A DNA stretch of 64,000 nt. Origin: an uncultured bacterium (GTDB taxonomy: Bacteria > Bacteroidota > Bacteroidia > Bacteroidales > Marinifilaceae). The notes beneath the pieces are model-generated. The model worked only from the letters and a program-made list of their open reading frames with translations, was not told the DNA's origin and ran no database searches. The translations under genes and the position numbers were made by a program. Below are positions 1 through 8,683 of this stretch, in pieces. The DNA lies in NCBI GenBank assembly GCA_905216195.1, contig CAJMSX010000004.1:1-64000 (forward strand). The letters run 5' to 3'. Within the stretch, counting starts at the first letter, position 1; each line of letters opens with the position of its first letter.

Positions 1-88
1 TTTTATTCTTTTAAAGTATCGTCCCTTCTGATTTTTTTCCTCTCCTTTCCTCAAAAAATAACACCCTGTATAAGTTTCAACACCAACT

Positions 89-120
89 CTTGTGCATCCC
101 GTAGATTCTTTTTATTTTTA
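89..120 (+). promoter_or_regulatory. Predicted promoter of the isoaspartyl peptidase gene
   Basis: CTTG at 89-92, then 20 bases, then TATTTTTA at 113-120. This is close to the Bacteroides vegetative promoter (TTTG, 19-21 bases, TAnnTTTG), with the last -7 base differing. It would start transcription near 127, about 45 bases before the ATG. Confidence 0.45.
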
Positions 121-170
121 CGCAAAACAATTTTTACCATTACCGAAAATAAAAACTAATACAAACTACG

Positions 171-1151
171 ATGAAAAAAATTTTACTGAGTATTCTGTGT
201 CTGGGCATGATGTGGGCATCGCAAGCTGCCAATAAAGACTATGTGATCGTTGTACACGGAGGTGCGGGCAATATGGGTTCCATAGCCCAAAATCCGGAAT
301 TGAGTCAAAAATATTACTTAGCGCTGGATTCTGCCTTAATGATCGGGAATAAGATTTTGAAGGAAGGGGGCGACGGGGTTCAGGCGGTGATAGCGGTAAT
401 TTCTTATTTCGAAAGCAATCCTTTATTCAATGCCGGGAAAGGAGCCACTTGTACCTCTGAGGGGACTTTCGAACTGGATGCCGCCATTATGGAAGGTAAG
501 GATTTAAGTGCGGGCGCGGTTGCCGGTGTAAAAACGGTAAAACACCCGATTCTGGCGGCTTATGCCGTAAAAGAACAGAGCCCGCATGTGATGTTATCCG
601 GAGTCGGAGCGGATGCCTTTGCCCGGGAACAAGGGTTGGAAATCGTCGATAATCTTTATTTTGCAACGCCCAAAACCATGAAATGGGTAGAAACGCTGAA
701 AAAGGAAAGCAAGAAAAACGGGACGGTAGGTTGTGTAGTCCTGGACCGCCAGGGAAATTTGGTCGCAGGCACGAGTACGGGCGGCATGTTTAAAAAACGC
801 TGGGGGCGTATCGGCGATGCTCCGGTTATCGGAGCAGGTACTTATGCAGACAACCAAAGCTGTGCGGTTTCCTGTACCGGACACGGAGAATATTACATCC
901 GTCATGCCGTAGCTCACGATTTATGTGCCCGTGTAAAATACGCCCATGAAAACATCGAAAAAGCGGCCGAAGAAATCGTAAACGGAGTATTGAACACCGA
1001 TGCCGGCAACGGAGGCTTGATTGCAGTAGACAAAGATGGCAATATCGCTATGCCTTTTAACAGCACAGGCATGTTCCGGGGTTATCTCATCAAAGAAAAA
1101 GGAAGCGATACCCTCCAAAAAAAGGTAGGTATCGGCAAAGAAATGAAATAA
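171..1151 (+). CDS. Isoaspartyl peptidase / L-asparaginase (Ntn hydrolase, family T2)
   Basis: This 326-residue protein belongs to the plant-type asparaginase family, which cleaves isoaspartyl dipeptides and asparagine and matures by autocleavage. The family start motif HGGAG lies at about residues 29-33. The nucleophile motif GTVG places Thr185 at the new N-terminus of the beta subunit, and GTSTGG follows as the substrate-binding loop. A Lys-rich start and a hydrophobic stretch ending near ASQA (residues 1-19) look like a signal peptide, so the enzyme is probably periplasmic or secreted. The length is normal for the family. It stands alone and converges on the M3 peptidase gene across a long inverted repeat. 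Both are exported peptidases, consistent with peptide scavenging. The substrate preference between isoaspartyl peptides and asparagine cannot be read from the sequence. Confidence 0.93.
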   Translation: MKKILLSILCLGMMWASQAANKDYVIVVHGGAGNMGSIAQNPELSQKYYLALDSALMIGNKILKEGGDGVQAVIAVISYFESNPLFNAGKGATCTSEGTFELDAAIMEGKDLSAGAVAGVKTVKHPILAAYAVKEQSPHVMLSGVGADAFAREQGLEIVDNLYFATPKTMKWVETLKKESKKNGTVGCVVLDRQGNLVAGTSTGGMFKKRWGRIGDAPVIGAGTYADNQSCAVSCTGHGEYYIRHAVAHDLCARVKYAHENIEKAAEEIVNGVLNTDAGNGGLIAVDKDGNIAMPFNSTGMFRGYLIKEKGSDTLQKKVGIGKEMK

Positions 1152-1159
1152 ACAAAACA

Positions 1160-1212
1160 TGGTTTACAGAGAAACCGATACAGCCGAAAATTCCGGATTT
1201 CTCTGTAAACCA
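1160..1212. terminator. Long inverted repeat between convergent genes, probable bidirectional terminator
   Basis: A perfect 15-base inverted repeat (TGGTTTACAGAGAAA at 1160-1174 and its complement at 1198-1212) encloses a 23-base loop. It lies 9 bases after the asparaginase stop and 17 bases before the end of the M3 peptidase gene on the other strand. No clean T-run follows on either side, so termination is inferred from position and stem strength. Confidence 0.55.
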
Positions 1213-1228
1213 CCTTCACGGATATCCT

Positions 1229-3340
1229 TTATTTCAATCCTCTGTTTCTCAATAAAGGATCTATACCGGGTTCCGCTCCCCGGAAATTCTTATACATCAC
1301 CATGGCATCGTCGATTCCTCCAGGAGTAAGAATGTATTTCCGGAATTTATCGGCCGTAGTCTTATCGAATATATTCCCGGTCTCCACAAAGGCCTCGTAG
1401 GCATCCGCATCCAGAACTTCAGCCCACATATAGCTGTAATAACCGGCCGTATAACCGCCTCCCATAGTATGATTAAAATAAGTGGTCCGATAACGGGGTG
1501 GAATTTGCGGCAGGGCAGCCAATCGTTTCATCGATTCCTCTTCGAAACGGATTACATCCAGATTTTCAGGCATTTCTTTCAATACATGATAATCCATATC
1601 CAGCACGGAAGCCTCTATGTATTCGGCTGTCTTAAAACCTTGTCCGTATTTTCCGCTCTTATTTAATTTTTCGACCAGTTCGGGGGGAATTACCTCTCCG
1701 GTCTGATAATGTTTGGCATATACGTTCAACACTTGGGGTTCGAACACCCAATGTTCCATAATCTGAGAGGGCAACTCCACGAAATCCCGCGGCACACCGG
1801 CTACGCCGTAATAATGGACGTCACGGAAAAGGCTGTGAAGGGCGTGACCGAATTCATGAAACATGGTAGTAGCTTCGTCGGGACTGAGTAAAGCCGGCTG
1901 TCCTCCTGAAGGACGGCTGAAATTACACACGATAGTAACGACAGGAGCCACCCGTTTTCCATCTTTATAAGTTTGCGAACGATATCCGCCGCACCAGGCA
2001 CCGCCCCGTTTTCCGGCCCGCGGGAAATAATCCATATACAAAACTCCCAGATGAGTTCCGTCCGCATCCTTACATTCGAAAGCGATCGCTTCCTCGTGAG
2101 GCTTCGGGATATCTTTCAATTCCGTAAAAGTAATGCCGTAGAGTTGATTGGCCACATAGAACATGCCGTTACGCACATTTTCCAGTTTCAGATAAGGACG
2201 GATTTGATTTTCGTCCAGATCGAAACGGGATTTCATGACTTTCTCGTTGTAATAACGCCAATCCCAGGCCTGCAAATTGTCTTTTATCCCGTCTTTTTTC
2301 ATCATAGCCTGCAAATCCCGGGCTTCTTCTTTAGCCTTCACCAGCGTAGGTGTCCACACCTGCTTCAACAAACGGTAAACATTTTCTTCATTTTTTGCCA
2401 TCCGTTCTTCCAAGGCATAAGCGGCATAATCCTCATATCCCAGTAGTTTCGCTTTTTCCAAACGAAGAGCAACCAATTGTTTTACCACTTCTTTATTGTC
2501 GGACTCGTTATTATTATTTCCCCGGTTCAGGTAAGCATTTAAAATTTCCTTCCGCAATTCCCGTTTATCGGAAAATTGCAGGAAAGGCATGATACTGGGA
2601 TTATGTAAAGTAAATACCCATTTACCTTCCATACCGGCCGCTTTAGCCGCTTCCTGAGCCCCCGCAATCAAATTTTGAGGCAATCCCGCCAAATCTTCTT
2701 GTTTATCGATAATCAACTGAAACGCATTGGTTTCTTTCAGCATATTTTGCCCGAAAGTCAATTGCAAAAGGGCAATCTCACTGTTTAACTTCCGCAATTC
2801 CGCCTGTTTTTCCTGACTCAGATTAGCACCTCCCCGCACAAATCCCTTATAAGTTTCCTCCAGCAATTTCATTTGTTCCTTATCCAGGTTCAACTGATCC
2901 CGCCGATCATACACCTCTTTCACCCGGGCGAATAAACGGGGATTCAGTTTTATATCGTCCCGGTGCTTGGACAACAAAGGCGACAGCTCCTTGCTCAAAG
3001 CCTGAAAATCATCATTGGTATTGGCGCTGTTTAATCCGTTGAATACCGTACTGACTTTACTTAACAACCGACCGCTTTGATCCAGCGCCACAATCGTGTT
3101 TTCAAAATCGGGAACCGAACGTTGATTTACGATCTTTTCAATTTCTTGCTTTTGTTCTTCCATTCCTTTCAGATAAGCGGGCTTGTAATGCTCCAGCTTG
3201 ATCCGATCGAAAGGAGGCACACCGAAGGGAGTCGTATACTCCGAAAAGAAAGGATTTTCTTTCATGGCCGTATCGGCTTTCTGACCGGAACAGGCTCCCA
3301 ATAGAACCGCCAATCCGGCCGCAATCCACATTTTTCTCAT
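1229..3340 (-). CDS. dcp: M3 family zinc metallopeptidase, dipeptidyl carboxypeptidase-like lipoprotein
   Basis: The M3 (thimet oligopeptidase) family cuts short peptides; the Dcp branch releases C-terminal dipeptides. The protein is 703 residues from the chosen start. The zinc motif HEFGH places His495 and His499 as ligands and the Glu between them as the catalytic base. An upstream in-frame ATG at 3412 would add 24 residues, but the ATG at 3340 immediately gives a compact signal peptide ending in the lipobox LGAC at about residues 14-17, so 3340 is preferred. The protein is therefore probably lipid-anchored and faces the periplasm or cell surface. It is monocistronic and divergent from the TPR gene. 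With the DPP IV gene nearby and the S46 peptidase at the window end it fits a peptide-degrading envelope set. Confidence 0.93.
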   Translation of the reverse strand: MRKMWIAAGLAVLLGACSGQKADTAMKENPFFSEYTTPFGVPPFDRIKLEHYKPAYLKGMEEQKQEIEKIVNQRSVPDFENTIVALDQSGRLLSKVSTVFNGLNSANTNDDFQALSKELSPLLSKHRDDIKLNPRLFARVKEVYDRRDQLNLDKEQMKLLEETYKGFVRGGANLSQEKQAELRKLNSEIALLQLTFGQNMLKETNAFQLIIDKQEDLAGLPQNLIAGAQEAAKAAGMEGKWVFTLHNPSIMPFLQFSDKRELRKEILNAYLNRGNNNNESDNKEVVKQLVALRLEKAKLLGYEDYAAYALEERMAKNEENVYRLLKQVWTPTLVKAKEEARDLQAMMKKDGIKDNLQAWDWRYYNEKVMKSRFDLDENQIRPYLKLENVRNGMFYVANQLYGITFTELKDIPKPHEEAIAFECKDADGTHLGVLYMDYFPRAGKRGGAWCGGYRSQTYKDGKRVAPVVTIVCNFSRPSGGQPALLSPDEATTMFHEFGHALHSLFRDVHYYGVAGVPRDFVELPSQIMEHWVFEPQVLNVYAKHYQTGEVIPPELVEKLNKSGKYGQGFKTAEYIEASVLDMDYHVLKEMPENLDVIRFEEESMKRLAALPQIPPRYRTTYFNHTMGGGYTAGYYSYMWAEVLDADAYEAFVETGNIFDKTTADKFRKYILTPGGIDDAMVMYKNFRGAEPGIDPLLRNRGLK

Positions 3341-3410
3341 AGTTTTGTATTTAATATTAGTAAAATGAGTAATTGAAATCGCCGTAAAGATAATAAACGA
3401 AATCGTTTTC

Positions 3411-3442
3411 ATTGTTTTTTAACCACGGATTTTGTTACTTTG
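3411..3442 (+). promoter_or_regulatory. Predicted promoter of the TPR gene
   Basis: ATTG at 3411-3414, 20 bases, then TTACTTTG at 3435-3442, one mismatch from TAnnTTTG. It overlaps an apparent TTG start at 3432, which argues that the gene starts at the downstream ATGs at 3465/3468. Confidence 0.5.
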
Positions 3443-3464
3443 GCAACGAATAAAACAACAGAGT

Positions 3465-4421
3465 ATGATGCGCATTTTTAAATCTTTATTCGGACAAAAT
3501 GAACCGGAAAAACCCGAAGATAGTGAGAACAAGAACAAAAAAAGAAACTTCGATATTTTAAAATACGATGGAATCAAAGCGTTGAAAATCGGGAAAACAG
3601 GCTATGCCGTCCGCTGCTTCAACGAAGCTCTGGCCCTGGAAGAAGATCCCGAAACACTGGCCTATCTGGGCGCGGCTTATCTGCAACTGAACGAAGCGGA
3701 GGAAGCGATCGACGCCTATACCCGTTTATTTACCATCGATCCTTCCCAAACCGATGCTTTGCTGAGCCGGGCCAATTTGTATTTCACGGAGGGAAAAACG
3801 GAAAAGGCGGTGGAAGACTGTAATCAACTTATCTCCATCGATGCCCGGGATTACCGGCCGTTCCTTCTTCGGGGACGGGCTTTAAAAGCGCTGAACCGCC
3901 TGGAAGAAGCTTTGGCGGACCTCGATCAGGCCCTTTCCCTGCGTTCCGATTCCACCGACGCTTATCTTCAACGGGCCGCTCTCGAATTGGATATGCAAAA
4001 ATACGAAGCAGCGCTCCGAGACGCAGAGCAGGCGATTTCTCTGTCTCCCGAAGAAGAGAACGCTTTTCTACTCAGTGCCCGTATTTGTGAAGCCCGGCAA
4101 AACACCGAAGAAGCCCTCCACCATTACGCGACCGTTCTCTCCCTCAATCCGTTTAACGAATCGGCCTATCTGGAAAGCGCACGTCTGCTGACCGAAAATA
4201 ACCGGACGGAGGAAGCGCTCCGGCTTTTTCAGGAAGCTCTGGAGATAAAACCCGATTTTGCGCGGGCTTATTTTGTCCGTGCTAAAATTTATGAATCTCT
4301 GGGCAACCGGACAGCCGCGCTCGAAGACCTGAAAAAAGGAGAAGAACTCCGTGCGGATTCAGAGGAGGAGGGCGGACAACCGGTCAATTTCAACGACATG
4401 TATGCCAACAGACCTTTATAA
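3465..4421 (+). CDS. Tetratricopeptide repeat protein
   Basis: The 318-residue protein consists almost entirely of TPR units from about residue 25 to 300. Repeating helices with alternating small and aromatic positions are visible, for example AYLGAAYLQLNEAEEAI and AYFVRAKIYESLGN. There is no signal peptide or membrane span, so it is likely a cytoplasmic scaffold or interaction protein. Start choice: tandem ATGs at 3465 and 3468 are both possible; an in-frame TTG at 3432 lies within the predicted promoter and is rejected. The DPP IV gene follows after 29 bases in the same direction, so the two may be co-transcribed. No specific function can be assigned from the repeats. Confidence 0.85.
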   Translation: MMRIFKSLFGQNEPEKPEDSENKNKKRNFDILKYDGIKALKIGKTGYAVRCFNEALALEEDPETLAYLGAAYLQLNEAEEAIDAYTRLFTIDPSQTDALLSRANLYFTEGKTEKAVEDCNQLISIDARDYRPFLLRGRALKALNRLEEALADLDQALSLRSDSTDAYLQRAALELDMQKYEAALRDAEQAISLSPEEENAFLLSARICEARQNTEEALHHYATVLSLNPFNESAYLESARLLTENNRTEEALRLFQEALEIKPDFARAYFVRAKIYESLGNRTAALEDLKKGEELRADSEEEGGQPVNFNDMYANRPL

Positions 4422-4450
4422 TTCAATACAAATTATACCTATCTTATTTT

Positions 4451-6691
4451 ATGAAAAAACTCCGATTTTTATTGTGCATTCTTTTTGCCGGAATATTTTT
4501 TATTCCGTCCGTATCCGCTCAGGATAAAAAATTAACCGTAGACAAAGTCGTATACGAAAATCTGTTCCCGACCCGGGGGATGGGTGCCATGCGCTGGCTC
4601 AAAGACGGCGAAGGATATAGCCGGCTGGAAAGGAACCGGGAAACCGGCGGACTCGATATTGTCCGCTATGAAGCTTCCGACAACCGGCGTTCCGTTATCG
4701 TACCTTCTTCCCTCCTCACCGATACCCGAACCGGGAAACCGCTCGAAATTTACGGGTATTCCTGGTCCGACGACAACCTCAAACTCCTGATTTTTAACAA
4801 CACCCAAAAGGTATGGCGCTACCATACCCGGGGAGATTACTGGGTTCTGAACCGGAATACCGGAAAACTGCAACAAATCGGACAAGGCCTGCCCGAATCT
4901 TCGCTGATGTTTGCTAAATTTTCTCCGGACGCTTCCAAGGTGGCCTATGTCAGTCACAACAACATTTACGTAGAAGACCTGGAGTCCGGTAAAATAAACC
5001 AGATCACCCGGGACGGCAATACCGAAATCATCAACGGCACTTTCGATTGGGTATATGAAGAAGAATTCAATTGCCGGGACGGTTTCCGGTGGAGCAACGA
5101 CGGAAAATACATTGCCTACTGGCAGTCGGACACCAAAGGAACCGGCGTATTCTATATGATCGATAATGTCGACTCCATTTATTCTAAAATTATTCCGCTT
5201 CCCTATCCGAAAGCCGGAACCACCAATTCCGCCGTTAAAGTAGGATTTATCCCGGCCGAAGGAGGGGAGACTCACTGGCTGGCTTTACCGGGCGACCCGC
5301 GTAACCATTACATCCCCCGTATGGAATTTATTCCGGGCACCAATCAATTGTTTATCCAGCAAATGAACCGTTTGCAAAATACGAACAAAGTTTGGATCGC
5401 CGATATCGAGAGCGGCACGCTCGATCCGATTTTTACCGATACGGATGCAGCCTGGGTAGATGTAAACGACGATATCCAATGGCTCAAAAACAACAAATAC
5501 TTTACCTGGCTAAGCGACCGGGACGGTTACAAACACGTCTACCTCGTAAGCCGGGACGGGAAAGAATGCCGCTGCGTCACTCCGGGAGAAATCGATATCG
5601 CCCAGGTGGTAGGAACGGACCTGAAAGCCGGCTATGTGTATTTTATCGCCTCGCCGGAGAATTTTACCCAAAGGTATCTCTACCGGGCACCGTTTTTCAA
5701 AAAAGGGAAAGTGGAACGGGTGAGCCCGGCCGATCAGGCAGGGCAACACCGGTATAATATGTCTCCCAGCGGCAAATGGGCCGTACATACTTTTGAAAAC
5801 GCCGTGACTCCTCCCGTCATCAGCATGATCGCCCTGCCCTCCCACAAGGCCGTACGCACCATCGAAGATAATAAAAAGGCAAAAGAAGCATACGATTCCT
5901 GGGGGTTCAATCCGAAAGAATTCGTTAAGGCCGATATCGGAGATATCGTTCTGGACGCCTGGATGATCAAACCCCGAAATTTCGATCCTTCCCAAAAATA
6001 CCCGGTCATTATCGAAGTATACGGAGAACCGGCCAACTCCACCGTACAGGATAATTGGTCCGGCGGTTGCCCCTGGCAGCAATACCTGGCCAATGAAGGC
6101 TATATTTATATCAGCATAGAAAACCGCGGTGCCAAAGTACCCCGGGGACGGGAATGGAGGAAATGCGTTTACGGACAGATCGGCATACTCGCTACCCACG
6201 ATCAGGCTGCAGGAATCAGAGCACTCGCCAAAAAATACGATTTCATCGACACCACCCGGATCGGCATCACCGGCTGGAGCGGGGGAGGCTCGATGACTCT
6301 GAATTGCATGTTCCGTTACCCGGACTTATATAAAACGGGAATAGCCGTAGCTTTCGTCTCCCTGCAAAAATTGTACGACACCATCTATCAGGAAAGATTT
6401 ATGGGGACTCCCCAAAGCAATCCCGAGGGCTACCGGGACGGTTCTCCGCTTACCCACGCCAAGAATCTGAAAGGAAACCTCTTGATCATACACGGCACAG
6501 GCGACGACAACGTACATTATCAAAGTTGCGAAATGCTGATTAACGAATTGGTAAAGCACGGGAAGATGTTTTACCTGCTTTCTTATCCCATGCGTTCACA
6601 CAGCATTAATGAAGGCCCCGGCACCACTTACCACCTCCGGAAATCTATGGATAAATTCTGGCGGGAAAATTTACCCGCCGGACCGCGGTAA
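4451..6691 (+). CDS. dpp4: S9 family dipeptidyl peptidase IV
   Basis: DPP IV removes Xaa-Pro (and Xaa-Ala) dipeptides from polypeptide N-termini. The 746-residue protein has a signal peptide ending near VSAQ (about residue 24), an N-terminal beta-propeller to about residue 480, and a C-terminal alpha/beta hydrolase. The triad is visible as Ser610 in GWSGGG, Asp685 or Asp686 in GTGDDN, and His717 in RSHS. The motif DWVYEEE contains the Glu pair that binds the free N-terminus in this family, supporting exopeptidase rather than endopeptidase activity. Length is typical of bacterial DPP IV. It may share a transcript with the TPR gene upstream. In the asaccharolytic Porphyromonas group such enzymes feed dipeptides to central metabolism; a similar role here is inference. 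Confidence 0.95.
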   Translation: MKKLRFLLCILFAGIFFIPSVSAQDKKLTVDKVVYENLFPTRGMGAMRWLKDGEGYSRLERNRETGGLDIVRYEASDNRRSVIVPSSLLTDTRTGKPLEIYGYSWSDDNLKLLIFNNTQKVWRYHTRGDYWVLNRNTGKLQQIGQGLPESSLMFAKFSPDASKVAYVSHNNIYVEDLESGKINQITRDGNTEIINGTFDWVYEEEFNCRDGFRWSNDGKYIAYWQSDTKGTGVFYMIDNVDSIYSKIIPLPYPKAGTTNSAVKVGFIPAEGGETHWLALPGDPRNHYIPRMEFIPGTNQLFIQQMNRLQNTNKVWIADIESGTLDPIFTDTDAAWVDVNDDIQWLKNNKYFTWLSDRDGYKHVYLVSRDGKECRCVTPGEIDIAQVVGTDLKAGYVYFIASPENFTQRYLYRAPFFKKGKVERVSPADQAGQHRYNMSPSGKWAVHTFENAVTPPVISMIALPSHKAVRTIEDNKKAKEAYDSWGFNPKEFVKADIGDIVLDAWMIKPRNFDPSQKYPVIIEVYGEPANSTVQDNWSGGCPWQQYLANEGYIYISIENRGAKVPRGREWRKCVYGQIGILATHDQAAGIRALAKKYDFIDTTRIGITGWSGGGSMTLNCMFRYPDLYKTGIAVAFVSLQKLYDTIYQERFMGTPQSNPEGYRDGSPLTHAKNLKGNLLIIHGTGDDNVHYQSCEMLINELVKHGKMFYLLSYPMRSHSINEGPGTTYHLRKSMDKFWRENLPAGPR

Positions 6692-6700
6692 ACGGTAAAA

Positions 6701-6735
6701 GAACGTCCTCCGGACTCTGCTCCGGAAGGACGTTC
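6701..6735. terminator. Bidirectional terminator hairpin
   Basis: GAACGTCCTCCGGA at 6701-6714 pairs with TCCGGAAGGACGTTC at 6721-6735 with one bulged base. It sits between the convergent DPP IV and DUF2721 genes. On the minus strand the stem is followed by TTTT; on the plus strand by a looser T-rich stretch. Confidence 0.7.
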
Positions 6736-7144
6736 AACCTTTGCTTTTTCGATCCGCGTCCACCCGGTCCAGGTGATATTCCAGCGCCTTCACCGAAATC
6801 AGCAGTTCTTTGACGGATAAGCCTAAAGAAATAACCAACAACAGTAAGGCGATTCCAAACATATAAACGGCGGCTAACTGCCAGCCGATATATATAAACA
6901 ACGTACACACCACGCAGAGTAAAAGGCTGCTTACCCCGAAGATTTGCATCGAACGGGTAATATACAGCCGCTTTCGGAGGTTATCGATCTGTTTCTGGGT
7001 CACGGGAGTAGGATGATTCTCATGTTCCGTTTTCAGATTCCGGATCACCGAGGCGTAAGCCAGAAAACGATTGGTATAAGCCAACATAATCAAGGATATG
7101 GCGGAAAAGAGAATAGAGGGAGTAGTTAATGTAAGTTCTTCCAT
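6734..7144 (-). CDS. DUF2721 family membrane protein
   Basis: A 136-residue protein of the DUF2721 type. The N-terminal motif TPSILFSAISLIMLAYTNRF (residues 8-27) is characteristic. Three hydrophobic segments (about 10-30, 70-90 and 93-112) suggest an inner-membrane protein, and a charged amphipathic helix separates the first two. The function of the family is unknown to me. The gene is monocistronic and converges on DPP IV; its stop overlaps the shared terminator hairpin. Confidence 0.8.
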   Translation of the reverse strand: MEELTLTTPSILFSAISLIMLAYTNRFLAYASVIRNLKTEHENHPTPVTQKQIDNLRKRLYITRSMQIFGVSSLLLCVVCTLFIYIGWQLAAVYMFGIALLLLVISLGLSVKELLISVKALEYHLDRVDADRKSKG

Positions 7145-7329
7145 CGGATTTTTATTTATATATACGGATTCCGGATAAAAACGATCGGGCCGATCCGGTA
7201 TTTTCGCAACATGCCGGTTCCGCGTTTTCCGGGGGCCCCTAGCCCCTTGCGGCCTCCGGCAGCCAAGTGATATAGCCGAACTTTCTTCGGAAAATAACGT
7301 TCAACCCCTTATAGAATTAAAGTTTGAAT

Positions 7330-8226
7330 ATGATTTATTTTCATCCCGTCACACCTTCGGATAAAACCTTAATCACGGGCTACACCATACCGGGACCGTA
7401 CCGGGATAATAACCTTTCTATTTGCAATTTGTGCAGCTGGCATTTTTTCAGCGGCAGCAGTTATGCCATTATCAATCAACAGCTGGTCATTCGTTTTTTG
7501 TACCGGGGGGAGACTCCGGTTTACACTTTCCCCTTCGGTACAGGGGACACCTTGTCCACACTCGGGCTTTTACACCAGGAAGCTTTGATTAACCGCCAAC
7601 CGCTGATGTTCTACGGCTCGCTTCCTTTTTTAAAAGAAGAGTTATCGAAATATTTCTCTCAATCTTTTGAATACCTTTGTTCCAGGGATCATTTCGATTA
7701 TTTGTACCGGCGTACCGACTTGACAGACCTGAGAGGGAAAGATTACCAACCCAAACGGAACCATGCCAACCGGTTCCGGAAAAAATACGCTTACCGATAC
7801 ATCCCGCTGACGCCGGAGATCCTGCCGCATTGCCTGGAACTCGCCCGAAAATGGTGTGAAGAACACAACTGCGAAGAAGATAAAAATCTGGTCGGCGAAC
7901 AGCAGGCCATGAAATTCGCCCTGGAACACTACGAAACCTTAGGCCTGTCGGGCGGTGCTCTGGAAGTGAACCGCGAAATTGTAGCCTTTACCTACGGAGC
8001 TCCGGTGAACCACGACACCTTTTGCGTCCATATCGAAAAGGCCGATACGGATTTTGACGGAGCTTATACGGTGATCAATCAGGAGTTTGCCTCTCATATT
8101 CCGCAGCATTTCCTTTACATCAACCGGGAGGAAGATCTGGGAATACCGGGGCTGAGAAAAGCCAAACTCTCTTACTCTCCGGCATGTCTACTGGAAAAAT
8201 GCCGGGCTCAGCTGTTGGAAGAATAA
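7330..8226 (+). CDS. DUF2156 domain protein (phosphatidylglycerol lysyltransferase C-terminal-like, GNAT fold)
   Basis: A soluble 298-residue protein resembling the DUF2156 family, related to the cytosolic aminoacyl-transfer domain of MprF-type enzymes (tandem GNAT folds). Features visible: an N-terminal region with NLSICNLCSWHFF, a central Arg/Lys-rich helix (QPKRNHANRFRKKY) and a C-terminal DFDGAYTVINQEF stretch typical of the family. No membrane spans are present, so it lacks the flippase part of MprF. An in-frame TTG at 7324 precedes the ATG at 7330; ATG is preferred. It ends 4 bases from the convergent GNAT gene. Substrate unknown. Confidence 0.75.
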   Translation: MIYFHPVTPSDKTLITGYTIPGPYRDNNLSICNLCSWHFFSGSSYAIINQQLVIRFLYRGETPVYTFPFGTGDTLSTLGLLHQEALINRQPLMFYGSLPFLKEELSKYFSQSFEYLCSRDHFDYLYRRTDLTDLRGKDYQPKRNHANRFRKKYAYRYIPLTPEILPHCLELARKWCEEHNCEEDKNLVGEQQAMKFALEHYETLGLSGGALEVNREIVAFTYGAPVNHDTFCVHIEKADTDFDGAYTVINQEFASHIPQHFLYINREEDLGIPGLRKAKLSYSPACLLEKCRAQLLEE

Positions 8227-8230
8227 GAAA

Positions 8231-8509
8231 TCAAGGCAGCAACAAGTCTTCATACTCTTTATGCCGGATCATATAATTTTCGGCAAAAGCACAGGTAGGG
8301 ACTACACTCAAATGGTTTTCCCTGGCATATTCCAACGCTTGTTTGGTAAGGGCTGAAGCCGTCCCTTTTCCTTCCATCGGTTCGGGAACTATCGTATGGA
8401 GAATATCCATTACTCCATCCGCTATCATATATTCCAGATATGCAATTTCCCCGTTGCATTCTATTTCGAACCGATTTCTTTTCTGACTATGTCCAACCTT
8501 ATATCCCAT
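8231..8509 (-). CDS. Small GNAT-type N-acetyltransferase (YjdJ/COG2388-like)
   Basis: From the ATG at 8509 the protein has 92 residues, the normal size of the minimal GNAT family that includes human GTLF/NATD1 relatives. The segment VPEPMEGKGTASALTKQALEYAR contains the acetyl-CoA pyrophosphate-binding loop and following helix. An in-frame ATG at 8584 would add 25 residues, but that extension overlaps a promoter-like TATATTTC at 8572-8579 and does not resemble the family, so the shorter start is used. The substrate is unknown. Confidence 0.75.
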   Translation of the reverse strand: MGYKVGHSQKRNRFEIECNGEIAYLEYMIADGVMDILHTIVPEPMEGKGTASALTKQALEYARENHLSVVPTCAFAENYMIRHKEYEDLLLP

Positions 8510-8683
8510 AATGTAACGTATTAATAAATGAATGCTCTCTGTTTTACTGTATTCGGCAATGAAATGGCCACGAAATATAGTCAATTATTGTGAAAAACAA
8601 AAAAAACAGGAAAGTTTCAGGTAGTTTTACTAAAAATAAAAAAGAAAGGAAGTCAATGATAAATACTCGCTTTCATAGGACTC

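Noticed and set aside
4532..5275. A 247-codon open frame on the minus strand, and a similar one at 5510-6199
   Set aside because: Both are antisense to the DPP IV gene; no signal peptide, domain or promoter supports them.
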